The notes: generated by a model not told the origin, from the sequence alone. DNA of 64,000 nt from Stieleria sedimenti (GCF_025060895.1 NZ_JANZKV010000037.1:1-64000), one strand, 5' to 3'; shown: positions 8,473-17,934, counted from the stretch's first letter. Program-made: numbers and translations.

Positions 8473-10227
8473 ATGACCAACGCTACCTCCGCCCTGACAG
8501 CACAGAACAACCCGCTGATCATTCGGCTGCTTGATTCGATCGACAATCTCGATCCGGAAAAACTCGAGGCACTCTGGCAATCGGTCGGCAAGGATGACGT
8601 CACGATCGAAGAATCGATCATTCGTTGCGGTGTCGCGACGGAATCCCAGATCGCACAATCGTACGCCGATCACTACCTGGTGCCGCTGTTTGACCCACCG
8701 GCCGACGCGCCACCGCCGATCGACACATCGGTCGCTTCCGTCTTGCCCAACCGGCTCTGCCGCGACCACTTGATCGCGCCGTTGAGCGATGACGGCGGCG
8801 TGTTGGAAGTCGCCGTTTTCTCACCCGATTCGTTGTTGCTCGCTGACGAAATCAAACTGCTGACCGGACGTCAAATGCGTCCGATGTTTGCACCGCTTTC
8901 GGTGATCGAACGGTTGCTGACGATGCTCTACGAAGAGGGCGGGTGGAACACATCAATCCCCGTTTCCACATCGACCAGTTTCCAGGAAGTCGATGACGCT
9001 GAAGACCTGGACCAGGAGGAGGCCGCCGAAGCGACCGAGGTGATTCACCTGGATCAATCGCCACCGCCGGGACGAGACGGACGCATCATTCGCTACGTCA
9101 ACAGCATCTTCGAACAGGCCCTGACCACGGGCGCGAGCGATATTCACATCGAACCCTACGAAGACGATTGTCGCGTCAGGCTACGCGTCGATGGCGTCTT
9201 GTCCGAGGTTCAACCGCCACCGATGCCGCTACTCAATTCGGTCATCAGCCGGCTGAAAGTGCTCAGCAAGATGGACATCGCTGAACGACGACTTCCACAG
9301 GACGGGGCGATCGCCCTGCGAACCGGCGAGCACCGCGTGGACATGCGGGTCAACACCTGCCCGACGGTGTTCGGCGAAAAGATCGTGATGCGTGTGTTGG
9401 ACAAAAACGCGCTCCCGCATGACCTGTCGATGCTGGGCATGGACTCGCGGCAATTCAAAGATTTGACCGAATCGATCCGAAGCCCACACGGTTTGATGCT
9501 CGTCACCGGGCCGACCGGTAGCGGGAAAAGTACCACACTGTACTCCTGCCTGAACGCACTCAACGACGAAAAAACCAACCTCTGCACGGTCGAGGACCCG
9601 GTCGAATTTAAGTTCGGCGGCATCAACCAGGTCCAAACACGAGCCAAAGTCGGGCTGACGTTCGCCAGCGCCTTGCGGGCTTTCCTGCGACAAGACCCCG
9701 ACGTGATCATGGTCGGCGAGGTCCGCGACGACGAGACGGCGGAGATCTGCATGCGTGCCGCGCTGACCGGACACTTCGTGTTCTCCACGCTGCACACCAA
9801 CGACGCGCTCAGCAGTATCACGCGTTTGCAAGACATGGGCATCGAACCGTTCCTGCTGGCCAGCACGCTCCGCTTGCTGGTCGCCCAACGGTTGGTGCGG
9901 CGGCTCTGCGACGAATGCAAGGTGCCCTACCAACTCGATCATGAATCAAGCGAGCGTTATGCGATCCCGCGAGAAATCCCGGTGTTCCGCGCCGGCGGAT
10001 GCGATCGCTGTCGCAACATCGGATACAAGGGTCGGCTGGCCGTTTTCGAGGTGATTCGCGTCAACCAACAACTCAAAGACATGATCCAAGCCGGCGAGTC
10101 GGTCGGCGCCATGAAACGCGCCGCGGTGGAAGACGGCATGAAACTGCTTTCGCAAAGTGCCGCGGTCAAAGTCGCCGAGGGCCTGACCAGTTTGGAAGAA
10201 GCCGTCAGCCTGTGTAACGATCACTAA
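8473..10227 (+). CDS. type II secretion/pilus assembly ATPase GspE/PilB
   Basis: This 584-aa hexameric ATPase powers pseudopilus assembly in the cytoplasm. An N-terminal N1E-like domain (residues 1-160) precedes the motor: SDIHIEPYEDDCRVRLRVDG, Walker A GPTGSGKSTT near 346-355, the Asp box VEDPVE, Walker B DPDVIMVGEVRDDETAE, and the His box HFVFSTLHTNDA. A four-Cys zinc motif follows (LCDECK and CDRCRNIGYKGR, about residues 478-520). All catalytic motifs are intact. It sits between the GspC-like and gspF genes. Confidence 0.95.
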   Translation: MTNATSALTAQNNPLIIRLLDSIDNLDPEKLEALWQSVGKDDVTIEESIIRCGVATESQIAQSYADHYLVPLFDPPADAPPPIDTSVASVLPNRLCRDHLIAPLSDDGGVLEVAVFSPDSLLLADEIKLLTGRQMRPMFAPLSVIERLLTMLYEEGGWNTSIPVSTSTSFQEVDDAEDLDQEEAAEATEVIHLDQSPPPGRDGRIIRYVNSIFEQALTTGASDIHIEPYEDDCRVRLRVDGVLSEVQPPPMPLLNSVISRLKVLSKMDIAERRLPQDGAIALRTGEHRVDMRVNTCPTVFGEKIVMRVLDKNALPHDLSMLGMDSRQFKDLTESIRSPHGLMLVTGPTGSGKSTTLYSCLNALNDEKTNLCTVEDPVEFKFGGINQVQTRAKVGLTFASALRAFLRQDPDVIMVGEVRDDETAEICMRAALTGHFVFSTLHTNDALSSITRLQDMGIEPFLLASTLRLLVAQRLVRRLCDECKVPYQLDHESSERYAIPREIPVFRAGGCDRCRNIGYKGRLAVFEVIRVNQQLKDMIQAGESVGAMKRAAVEDGMKLLSQSAAVKVAEGLTSLEEAVSLCNDH

Positions 10228-10241
10228 CCCCAGGACTTGCC

Positions 10242-11336
10242 ATGTCCCTCGACGCCTGGTTCTTGTCTCGCGCACGAGTCTCTGCAAAGCAGCATGGACG
10301 CGCCAGTCTGGACGACAAGATGACGTTCTTCCAGCAACTCGGATCGCTGCTCGCCTCCGGGACCCCGCTGCTGCGCGCCTTGCACGTGTCCGCCGAACAG
10401 AACCAAAGCAAGACGCTGCAGGCGGTGATGGAAGAGGTCGCCGAACGGGTCGCGTCGGGAATGCCGCTGCACACGGCGATCGAAGCGACCACCGACATGT
10501 TCCCCATGCACTGGGTCGCGATGATCGCGACCGGTGAAGCGACGGGGAAACTCGATGAGGTCCTGGTGGATTTGAATCGCCAAATCCGCGAAGCCGCCGA
10601 CACGCGCAGCAAATTCATCGGTTCGATGATCTATCCCTGCGTGTTGATCTTTGTCGCCGTCCTGGTCGTGTTCGCCATGCTCTGGTTCGTCGTCCCGACC
10701 TTCGGGGACATGTTCAAAGAGATGGGTGCGGAATTGCCCGGCATCACGGTCTTTGTTTTGGACATCAGCGATCAAGTCGCCGCGTATGGCTTGTACATCG
10801 TCGCAGGCTTCTGTGTCGGCGGGTACTTTTTCAAACGTTGGCTCAACACCGAGGCCGGCCGCCGTCGATCGATCAGTGTCATGGTCGCGATCCCCGTCGT
10901 CGGCGACCTGGTCATCCAGTCGTCGATGTATCGGTTCGCGTCCAATCTGGCACTGCTGCTCAAAAGCGGCGTCCCGATGTTGGAAACCATGCAAACCGTC
11001 GCCGACGTGTTTGCCGCCCAACCGCCGTACCGCGAAGCCATCGAGTACGCCAAGAACCGAATGGCGGCCGGTCGAAGCCTCGCCGACGGCCTGGAAGAAT
11101 CGGGGCTGTTCACGTCCATGATGGTCAACGCGGTGCGGGTCGGTGAAGAATCGGCACAGCTGGGCCGGGTGATGGAAGAGATCGCGCCGTACTATCGCGA
11201 AAAAACACAAGCGTTCATGTCACGGGTCACCAAGCTGGCCGAACCGGCGATCATCATGGTCATGGGGGCCGTGATCAGTGTTGTGATGCTGGCGATCTAC
11301 ATCCCGATGTTCGAAATGGCGGGGAACGTCAAATGA
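10242..11336 (+). CDS. type II secretion inner-membrane platform protein GspF
   Basis: The 364-aa protein shows two repeated T2SSF domains. The first is about residues 25-145 (FFQQLGSLLASGTPLLRALHVSAE) and the second about 230-350 (FASNLALLLKSGVPMLETMQTVAD), with three membrane helices. It ends with the family signature LAEPAIIMVMGAVISVVMLA. It starts 14 bases after gspE and overlaps the next pilin gene by 4 bases. GspF couples ATPase rotation to pseudopilus assembly. Confidence 0.93.
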   Translation: MSLDAWFLSRARVSAKQHGRASLDDKMTFFQQLGSLLASGTPLLRALHVSAEQNQSKTLQAVMEEVAERVASGMPLHTAIEATTDMFPMHWVAMIATGEATGKLDEVLVDLNRQIREAADTRSKFIGSMIYPCVLIFVAVLVVFAMLWFVVPTFGDMFKEMGAELPGITVFVLDISDQVAAYGLYIVAGFCVGGYFFKRWLNTEAGRRRSISVMVAIPVVGDLVIQSSMYRFASNLALLLKSGVPMLETMQTVADVFAAQPPYREAIEYAKNRMAAGRSLADGLEESGLFTSMMVNAVRVGEESAQLGRVMEEIAPYYREKTQAFMSRVTKLAEPAIIMVMGAVISVVMLAIYIPMFEMAGNVK

Positions 11337-11812
11337 TTCGCGATCGGAACTACCGACGCCAGGCTTTCTCGCTGATCGAAGTCATCGTCACGATGACGAT
11401 CCTGGCCGTCTTGCTGACCTTCGCCGCACCCAGCGTCGTCCAAACGATGGAACAGTCGCACGCCGACCTGGCCGGGGCGAGTCTCCGCTCGATCGCTTCG
11501 GCACAGCGATTCTATTGGTTAGAAAACCGCACCTACGCCACCACGCTGCAGGAATTGATTGACGACGAACTGGTCGACAACGAATTGCTCAATGCATCGC
11601 CGCGCTATGAGTTTTCGATCACCGCCGCCGATGCCGCCGGATTCACCGCCCAAGCCCGACGGCGAAGTTTCAACGGTGCCGGGAATCCCGTCTTCAACGG
11701 AGCCTGGAGCGGTGATTTTCAGATCGACGAAACCGGTCAGATCACCGGGGACGTCCAGGGCAGGTTCAATCCCATCCTCGGCGACAGCCCGACCATCTCA
11801 CCCGGGTTCTGA
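11333..11812 (+). CDS. pseudopilin (GspG/GspH-like)
   Basis: The 159-aa protein begins MIRDRNYRRQAFSLIEVIV, giving a class III prepilin signal with cleavage before Phe and Glu at +5. The residue before the cut is Ala instead of the usual Gly. The hydrophobic helix runs through MTILAVLLTFAAP. The globular domain has a FYWLENRTYATTLQEL pattern found in GspG-like pilins. It overlaps gspF by 4 bases, which indicates coupling. Confidence 0.8.
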   Translation: MIRDRNYRRQAFSLIEVIVTMTILAVLLTFAAPSVVQTMEQSHADLAGASLRSIASAQRFYWLENRTYATTLQELIDDELVDNELLNASPRYEFSITAADAAGFTAQARRRSFNGAGNPVFNGAWSGDFQIDETGQITGDVQGRFNPILGDSPTISPGF

Positions 11813-11823
11813 GGCACGCAGCG

Positions 11824-12651
11824 ATGAGTCAATTCGGACGCACCCGAGCCAACCGACGCGGATCAACCTACTTGGAAGTCCAAGTGGCGATGGTGCTGCT
11901 GTCGATCGGCATCAGCGGCCTGTACAGCCTGTCGGTGATCCAATCACGCCAGACCGCACGGCTGGGACAAATGCTTCCCGCTGACGAAATCGCCTCGATC
12001 AATCCCGTCACCGGCGGCAGTCCATCAGAAGCGGCCTGGATGAAGAAGTTTGGCGTCTACGCCGACATCGCAACCGATGCCGTCGCGGCTCCCGTTCCCA
12101 ACTACCCGCTCAATGAAGGCTTTCTGGAGATCCGCGACAACGAGGACAGCAGCGGGTTCTCCACCTATGCGGCTGCCGGAGGAGACGACTGGGAAGAATA
12201 CGGAGGACACCCGGGCGATTATCAGTCAACCGTCCATGAGATCCAAACACCGACCTCCGTCGGGTCGTACGCGCTGTTCTCCTTTTATAGCGTTCCCCCC
12301 GGCGACTACGAACTGTTCACCTCGGTACCGGACAAGAAGGATTCCTACGCCGGGCAGTTCGGATCCGCCGTGCCGCACTACATCTACAATGCCGGCTGGA
12401 CGGCGACCGTGTACGTCGACCAACGCGCGATCGACCATGACCTCGATCACGCCGGCAAATGGTGGGAAAGCTTGGGAGCCTACACGTTCAGCGATAGCAC
12501 CGTCCATGTGCTGCTTTACGACTCGCCGCGTTCAGGCGATTGGTTGGTCGCCGATGCCGTGATGCTGCGATGTCGTCGTTCGGTCGAGATTGTCACCCCC
12601 GTCACGACGACGGTCGCCGGCGGCGCCACGGTCACGGTGGAGTTGGATTGA
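11824..12651 (+). CDS. minor pseudopilin with golvesin-like beta domain
   Basis: This 275-aa protein has a prepilin-like N-terminus (RRG^STYLEVQVAMVLLSIGISGLY). After a linker it has a beta-rich domain of about 150 residues (about residues 110-255). That domain shows the golvesin C-terminal/xanthan-lyase-like pattern: PPGDYELFTSVPDKKDSYA, YNAGWTATVYVDQR, WWESLGAYTFSDSTV and GDWLVADAVML. Position in the operon fits GspI. The added domain suggests carbohydrate or surface binding at the pseudopilus tip; this is inference. Confidence 0.68.
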   Translation: MSQFGRTRANRRGSTYLEVQVAMVLLSIGISGLYSLSVIQSRQTARLGQMLPADEIASINPVTGGSPSEAAWMKKFGVYADIATDAVAAPVPNYPLNEGFLEIRDNEDSSGFSTYAAAGGDDWEEYGGHPGDYQSTVHEIQTPTSVGSYALFSFYSVPPGDYELFTSVPDKKDSYAGQFGSAVPHYIYNAGWTATVYVDQRAIDHDLDHAGKWWESLGAYTFSDSTVHVLLYDSPRSGDWLVADAVMLRCRRSVEIVTPVTTTVAGGATVTVELD

Positions 12652-13190
12652 TGGCAGGCAAAGTCCCACCACGCATCCAGCAACGCCGCAAGGGCATGAG
12701 CTTGTTGGAAGTCACGATCGGGTCCGCGATGGCCGCGATGATCGCCATGATGGCGGCCGGGGTGACAATGGACATGACACGCAACATGGCCGACAACATC
12801 GCCAGAACCAGGATCGCGGGCGAAGCGAGACTGGCGATCGAAGCGTTCCGACGTGATTTCGGCGGCAATGATCCGGACAGCCCAACCGGTGACCGAAACC
12901 GCTGGCGTCTGGTCGACAGCATGGTCCCCACCGCCGAAGAACTGCGGCTCTGTTTCGATGCGGACCTGGACGGATCCGCCGATTGGATTTCACCCGATCG
13001 CGTCATCATCTACTTCGAAACCGACGGACAACTGATTCGATCGGATTTGGAAAATGGACGGACCAACGTGGTCGCTCAGCTGGTCGACTCGGTCAATTTC
13101 GAAGTAATCGGCAACGAACTGCGAATCACACTCGCATTCCAACTCGGCACGATCACCGAAACCTATGTCTTCAATACACCGAACATCTAG
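12651..13190 (+). CDS. minor pseudopilin (GspJ-like)
   Basis: The 179-aa protein has a basic leader and the prepilin motif KG^MSLLEVTIGSAMAAMIAM. A helix (IARTRIAGEARLAIEAFRRD) and a small beta domain with ELRLCFDADLDGS follow. Its ATG shares one base with the stop of the previous gene, which fixes this start over longer in-frame options. Such proteins cap the pseudopilus with GspI and GspK. Confidence 0.72.
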   Translation: MAGKVPPRIQQRRKGMSLLEVTIGSAMAAMIAMMAAGVTMDMTRNMADNIARTRIAGEARLAIEAFRRDFGGNDPDSPTGDRNRWRLVDSMVPTAEELRLCFDADLDGSADWISPDRVIIYFETDGQLIRSDLENGRTNVVAQLVDSVNFEVIGNELRITLAFQLGTITETYVFNTPNI

Positions 13191-13193
13191 ACC

Positions 13194-13568
13194 ATGACCC
13201 ATCGACGCCCTCCCAGCCGAAGACGCGGATACGCCATGTTGGTGGTGATGCTGCTGATTCTGACAACGACCGGCATGGCGGCGGTACATGCGCGACAACT
13301 CGCCGCGTCGCTGAGAATTGAACAAGCCAGACGACGCAGCGAAGCCCGGTCGCGCGGGCCGACGACCGCGCTCGCGATCGCTTGCCAACGGATCGAAACA
13401 GGAAACCCGACCGACGCCAGCGCCTCGTTTCAATACTCGCACCACGATGGATTCCAGACGGTGCTCTACCGAATCAGCTACCAAGCCGTCGGGCCTGACA
13501 AATGGACCGTCACCGCCGAGCCCGATCCGGCGGCGGGAACACTGCCACCCTTGCCCGCATCATTCTAA
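13194..13568 (+). CDS. small prepilin-like protein (GspK/PilX-like position)
   Basis: The 124-aa protein has a basic leader RRPPSRRRGYAMLVVMLLIL and one hydrophobic helix, like GspK and PilX N-termini. It lacks Glu at +5, as GspK proteins do. The remaining 80 residues are too short for a full GspK, so this is a reduced version or a different minor pilin. It starts 3 bases after the GspJ-like gene and closes the operon. Confidence 0.6.
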   Translation: MTHRRPPSRRRGYAMLVVMLLILTTTGMAAVHARQLAASLRIEQARRRSEARSRGPTTALAIACQRIETGNPTDASASFQYSHHDGFQTVLYRISYQAVGPDKWTVTAEPDPAAGTLPPLPASF

Positions 13569-13587
13569 TGCTTTGTCAACGATTAAA

Positions 13588-13655
13588 AGTGGGGTGAGCT
13601 TCCAGCTTGCCGTCTCGTTTCACTCGTGAAACGCAAGCTGGAAGCTTACGCCACT
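13588..13655. repeat. REP-like cruciform between convergent genes
   Basis: Arms of 23 bases (13588-13610 and 13633-13655) pair with two mismatches and contain GTGAGCTTCCAGCTTGC. Inside, GTTTCAC (13617-13623) pairs with GTGAAAC (13626-13632). It sits between the 3-prime ends of the pilin operon and pssA and could act as a bidirectional terminator. It also looks like a mobile REP-type element. Confidence 0.7.
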
Positions 13656-13671
13656 TTCTTGAGCGAAAAAA

Positions 13672-13706
13672 GGTGCTTCGCATTTTTGGTACCTGCCCCC
13701 TTTTCC
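13672..13706 (+). repeat. dispersed repeat block, copy 1
   Basis: GGTGCTTCGCATTTTTGGT (13672-13690) is followed by ACCTGCCCCCTTTTCC (13691-13706). Both blocks recur around 19018-19160: the first as its reverse complement at 19018-19036, the second directly at about 19144-19159. In that copy they flank the 73-bp repeat, which suggests that they form the edges of a composite element. Confidence 0.6.
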
Positions 13707-13717
13707 ACAACGCGGGG

Positions 13718-14656
13718 CTACTCCTTCACGCTGTTCTGGCCCCGCCAGGAACGCATCAACGAACGTAGCGGTGCGGCGAACGCGAAATAACAAAATGCGA
13801 TCGGCAGCGCCAACCAGTGCAACAGAAAGACGCCACCGACGGCAAACATCGCTTGTCCAATCTGGTGCGTCGTTCGACGGCCCTTGACCCACTGGGCAAC
13901 CAGGTGGGGATACTGAAATCGAGACACCATCAGGTACGCCAACACGCCGGCAAGCGCCGGGATGAAGTAGTGCGAAGCGACCAGGGCGGCGTTGGCAGCG
14001 GTCTGGATGTATTCGTGGTAAATCTTGTTGCTCGCCAGATCTTTTAAGTCCGGCATGGCGATCGCGAACGCGGCCAACGTTCCCGCAGCCGCCGGGCTGG
14101 GCAGCCCTTCAAAGGTCTCATGCGAATCGTCTTCGCCTGTCTCCACGTTGAAACGGGCCAGACGAATCAAGACGCACAAGGTGAATAGCACGCCGGCCGC
14201 CCACAGAAACCGCTGAGGCAACGCATCGGTGATCCGCCAGATGATCACCGCCGGAGCGGTCCCGAACGTGACCGCGTCGCACAAACTGTCCAGTTGAGCA
14301 CCGAACTCAGTCTCCTGACCGGTCATCCGCGCCGCCGATCCGTCGAGTGCGTCGAATAGCATCCCGCCGAAAATCAACATTCCCGATGTAAACAGTTTCT
14401 GTTCCAGCGGCCAATCCAACTCCACGCCGCTGATGGCGACGGCGATCGCACCCAAACCACAAACACCATTGCCCAGAGTCAGCATGGTCGGTAAGACGGC
14501 CAGCATCACCTTGCGGCGACGTTTTCGTTTTTGACGTCGAAAGTCTTTCCGAGAGAGCGGCTTGCCCGATTCGGGATCCCCTTCCGCATCGATCCCTGCC
14601 AACTCGTCGAATTCCTCCGGCGGGTAAAGTTCGCGTTTTAATTCGCTCATGGACAT
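13718..14656 (-). CDS. pssA: CDP-diacylglycerol-serine O-phosphatidyltransferase
   Basis: The 312-aa integral membrane enzyme makes phosphatidylserine from CDP-diacylglycerol and L-serine. The CDP-alcohol phosphotransferase motif is complete: D105-G106-SA-A109-R110, then G119, D123 and D127 in the segment DALDGSAARMTGQETEFGAQ. The N-terminal 50 residues are acidic and then very basic (KDFRRQKRKRRRKV), and six to eight hydrophobic helices follow. ATG at 14656 is chosen; ATG at 14650 is equally possible, as neither has a clear ribosome site. Confidence 0.88.
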   Translation of the reverse strand: MSMSELKRELYPPEEFDELAGIDAEGDPESGKPLSRKDFRRQKRKRRRKVMLAVLPTMLTLGNGVCGLGAIAVAISGVELDWPLEQKLFTSGMLIFGGMLFDALDGSAARMTGQETEFGAQLDSLCDAVTFGTAPAVIIWRITDALPQRFLWAAGVLFTLCVLIRLARFNVETGEDDSHETFEGLPSPAAAGTLAAFAIAMPDLKDLASNKIYHEYIQTAANAALVASHYFIPALAGVLAYLMVSRFQYPHLVAQWVKGRRTTHQIGQAMFAVGGVFLLHWLALPIAFCYFAFAAPLRSLMRSWRGQNSVKE

Positions 14657-14794
14657 CAAAAGGGGTTGCTGAAATCGCCGTGCCGCCGGTGTGCACCAAA
14701 ATCAATCGCCTATTGTATGGCAAGGTGCCCAATCAAAGGAGAGCCCGAGCTTTCCGCGTCCCCCCGCAAAAAACCAAATCTCCTGACTTGCCCA

Positions 14795-15823
14795 CTAACT
14801 CGGAATATCGACCTCATCCCATTCCGCGTTCTCGAAAAACGTCAGCCAATTGAGGGCATGCTGTCGCTCTGCGATCACACCACCCTCGACCCCGGCAGGC
14901 GGTTCGGTTTGTCGCGTCGCCGCGTCTCGGGCTGCCCACAACAAGCGAAAGTTCAGGTCCAAGGCGTCCAGAATCTCGCCAGTCGGTCGCAGCGTCGCCG
15001 ATTCGATCATTTGGCGGGCCGGCATCGCGATCATTTGACGGGCGACTTCGGGGACATCACAAATCGCATCGGGAAAGGGAAGCGTCCCATGCATTCCCAG
15101 TGCCCACTGCAGCGTGGCCAACGCTTCGTACCGCCAACCGGCCGCGGAGACGTCGGATTCGGTCGGCGAGGCGTTTTCTAGAAACGCGGTTTCCCATGGC
15201 GACAACGCCTGGAACGCCAACGGTGACTTTTCCCGCAAGGCTGCGACGGGAATCGGTTTTCCACTGGAAACGGATTCCGCCCGGACCGCGACGACGAACA
15301 ACGCCAACATCCGCCAAACGACTTCGTCGGCCGAACGCAGCGTGACTTCCCACTCGCTGATCACCGGCGGCAACGCCTCGGGCGTGTCGATCAATCGGTT
15401 TCTCAGCTCGATTTCCGATTGGGCTTTTCGCTGCCGTGCATCGGGCAGAAACGGTAGCTGGGCGTTCGGGTCGGGCTGTTCCGCCGACGGATCGTGCAAC
15501 ACCGCGCCGTTGGGGTCACGGATCGTGCGATCGGGCAGAAACAAAATCGCGTTGGATTGCCAAGCCCACGGCGCGATCGCTTCGACGTGTTCCCCGTCTA
15601 CCTTGAATGCCACCAACATGTTGGTTCGTTGCAAGTGCCGACAGACGGCATACAAGGTCTGGCTCATTTGTCCTTCACCGAATTCAAACAGGTCTTGGAC
15701 CAGTTTCATCAGGTGTTCGACGAACCCCGGTGTCGATTCGTTGCGGACGAAGACCGGCTCGTGGGGAAACTCCGGCTCCGGCGGATCGCGGTGCGTGCAA
15801 TACGCAAAGACTTCTATGGGCAT
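14795..15823 (-). CDS. DUF4272 domain protein
   Basis: This 342-aa protein begins MPIEVFAYCTHRD and contains a DUF4272-type core in its C-terminal two thirds (RSADEVVWRMLALFVVAVRAES, then WRYEALATLQWALGMHGTLPFPD). No catalytic motif is visible and the family has no known activity. The ATG lies one base after the pheT stop, so it is the downstream partner in a coupled pheT unit. Upstream in-frame triplets would reach into pheT and are rejected. Confidence 0.7.
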   Translation of the reverse strand: MPIEVFAYCTHRDPPEPEFPHEPVFVRNESTPGFVEHLMKLVQDLFEFGEGQMSQTLYAVCRHLQRTNMLVAFKVDGEHVEAIAPWAWQSNAILFLPDRTIRDPNGAVLHDPSAEQPDPNAQLPFLPDARQRKAQSEIELRNRLIDTPEALPPVISEWEVTLRSADEVVWRMLALFVVAVRAESVSSGKPIPVAALREKSPLAFQALSPWETAFLENASPTESDVSAAGWRYEALATLQWALGMHGTLPFPDAICDVPEVARQMIAMPARQMIESATLRPTGEILDALDLNFRLLWAARDAATRQTEPPAGVEGGVIAERQHALNWLTFFENAEWDEVDIPS

Positions 15824-15824
15824 C

Positions 15825-17870
15825 TCAACCCAACAACTCTGCGTCGAGCTTCTTCTTGCAAGCGCCGATGACACTTTGAACCAACGCGTCGGCATCGTCG
15901 CCGCTCAACGTCGTTTCGTCACTCTGCAACTGCACCGACAACAACACCCGCTTGCGGTCCTTGCCGTCCTTTTCCGGATCGCGATAGGTCTCGCGGTAGG
16001 TGACCGATTTGAGTTGCCGGCCGACGGCCGACCGGACCACGTTCTCCAGTTCGTTCCAACGCACCGATTCGGACATCACAAAGTTCAGATCGCGTTCGAC
16101 CGAAGGGAACATGCTGACGATCTGTTGCTGTGGGACCAATTCGGCGTCCGCGAGCAGCGCGGCGATCGACAGTTCGGCGACGATCACGGGGCCGGACAAT
16201 TTCCATTGCTTCAACGTCTTGGGCGCAACCACACCCAAATACCCCAGGGGCGATTCGCCGAGCGACAGGCGGACCAACTGGCCGGCGACAAAACCGGGTG
16301 AATCGACCGGCTGGACCGACAGGGCTTGTCGCGCTCCCAGTCGTTCACACAACGACTCGATGACGCCTTTGACGGAAAAGAAATCGCCGCCGCACACCAG
16401 CGCGACCGCGTACAGTTCCTCAGGCAAGTCCTCTTCGGTTTCTCCGGGCAGGTACAGGTGTGCGATTTCGAACAGGTCCGCCTCGATCGATGCCGACGCC
16501 CAGTTGTTGGCACGCGCTTCGATCAGACTCGGCAACAGCGTGCGGCGGAGCCGTTTGGCGCCTTTCAGCATCGCCGTTTGGGTGCTCAAAGCCGGTCGCT
16601 CGGTCCACGGCGAAAGTGCCTTGTCCAACTTCGACGTCACCACGCTGGGCGTCATCGCTTCGCTTAGCCCCGCAGCGGTCAACACGCCGCGAATCTTTTC
16701 CGTCGCCGAATCGAACGTCCGTTTACTGCTCGGAGCGACCGGGATCGGGCTGTCCTCAGGAATCTTGTCATAACCGTGAATCCGAGCGACCTCTTCGATC
16801 AAGTCGGCTTCGCGGGTCAAGTCATGACGCCAGGAAGGTGCGACGAACGATCCGGATCCGGTCGAGAGTTTTGCATCGCTCTGACAACCGAGTGCCGTCA
16901 GAATTCGCTCGACTTCGCCGGAATCAATGGTGATGCCGAGGATGCGTTCCAGTTGCGCCAGACGCAACACGATCGGCGGCCGCTTTTCGATTTCCGGTGC
17001 GGTGTCGATGATGCCCTCGGCGACGGTGCCGCCGGCGGATTCGATGATCAACTGGCAAACGCGCCGGCTGGCCCATTCCACGCCGACCGGATCGACGCGA
17101 CGTTCGAAACGGAATGACGAAGGGCTGTGCAGTTTCAGCTGTCGCGCCGTCCGTCGGACCGACAGCGGTGAAAAGATCGCCGCCTCGATCACCACATCCG
17201 TTGTCGACTCGGTCACTTCCGAATCCGCGCCCCCCATCACCCCGGCGACCGCGGACGCCGCTTTCGCATCGGCGATCACGCACATCGAAGGATCGAGTTC
17301 GTATTGTCGGTGATCGATCGCCGTGATGGATTCTTTCGCCCGCGCGGGCCGCACGACGATTTTCTTGTCCGCGATGTCGGCATAGTCAAACGCATGCAGC
17401 GGCTGGCCACATTCCATCAGCACGTAATTGGTCGCGTCGACGACGTTGTTGACCGTACCGATCCCGACGCTGGCCAGCGCGGCCTGCATCCAATCCGGAC
17501 TGGGGCCGACCTTGACCCCCTGGATCACACGCGCGGTGTAACGTGGACAGGCCTCGGTGAATTCATTCTCGACACTCAACAGCGACCGGACGTCCGTCTT
17601 GGACGTCTCCAGGGCTGGCGCGGGAACACGCAATTCGGTGTCGTACAACACCGATACCTCACGTGCGACGCCGAGGTGACCCAAACAATCGCCACGGTTG
17701 CTGGTGACTTCCAAGTCGATGCAAACGTCATCGGGCGACAGCGCCGGGTTCTCGGCAGGCGTTTCAGTCCCCTCGTGATTCAATCCGCTCAGACTGAGCC
17801 GAGTCTCCAGCTGCTCACGATCGGCCGGTAGATCGACGTAGTGGGAGAGCCATTTCCAGGAAACAAGCAT
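15825..17870 (-). CDS. pheT: phenylalanine-tRNA ligase beta subunit, short form
   Basis: PheT pairs with PheS to charge tRNA-Phe. The N-terminus MLVSWKWLSHYVDLPADREQ runs from LSLSGLNHEG almost directly to CIDLEVTSNRGDCLGHLGVA. The EMAP-like tRNA-binding domain usually found at about residues 40-150 is therefore missing. The B3/B4 domain (CPRYTARVIQGV, NNVVDATNYVLMECGQPLHAF), the B5 domain and the C-terminal anticodon-binding FDX domain (MFPSVERDLNFVM) are present. Length is 681 aa against about 790-800 in most bacteria. It lies 85 bases downstream of pheS. Confidence 0.92.
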   Translation of the reverse strand: MLVSWKWLSHYVDLPADREQLETRLSLSGLNHEGTETPAENPALSPDDVCIDLEVTSNRGDCLGHLGVAREVSVLYDTELRVPAPALETSKTDVRSLLSVENEFTEACPRYTARVIQGVKVGPSPDWMQAALASVGIGTVNNVVDATNYVLMECGQPLHAFDYADIADKKIVVRPARAKESITAIDHRQYELDPSMCVIADAKAASAVAGVMGGADSEVTESTTDVVIEAAIFSPLSVRRTARQLKLHSPSSFRFERRVDPVGVEWASRRVCQLIIESAGGTVAEGIIDTAPEIEKRPPIVLRLAQLERILGITIDSGEVERILTALGCQSDAKLSTGSGSFVAPSWRHDLTREADLIEEVARIHGYDKIPEDSPIPVAPSSKRTFDSATEKIRGVLTAAGLSEAMTPSVVTSKLDKALSPWTERPALSTQTAMLKGAKRLRRTLLPSLIEARANNWASASIEADLFEIAHLYLPGETEEDLPEELYAVALVCGGDFFSVKGVIESLCERLGARQALSVQPVDSPGFVAGQLVRLSLGESPLGYLGVVAPKTLKQWKLSGPVIVAELSIAALLADAELVPQQQIVSMFPSVERDLNFVMSESVRWNELENVVRSAVGRQLKSVTYRETYRDPEKDGKDRKRVLLSVQLQSDETTLSGDDADALVQSVIGACKKKLDAELLG

Positions 17871-17886
17871 GGTCTGGTTGGGGGTT

Positions 17887-17934
17887 CCAGGTTTCACGTT
17901 CCAAGTCACTCAGGAATCGCAACGTGAAACCTGG
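17887..17934. repeat. inverted repeat between pheS and pheT
   Basis: CCAGGTTTCACGTT (17887-17900) and AACGTGAAACCTGG (17921-17934) form a perfect 14-bp inverted repeat with a 20-base spacer. No T-run follows, so it is more likely an mRNA stem or a mobile palindrome than a terminator. Confidence 0.6.
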
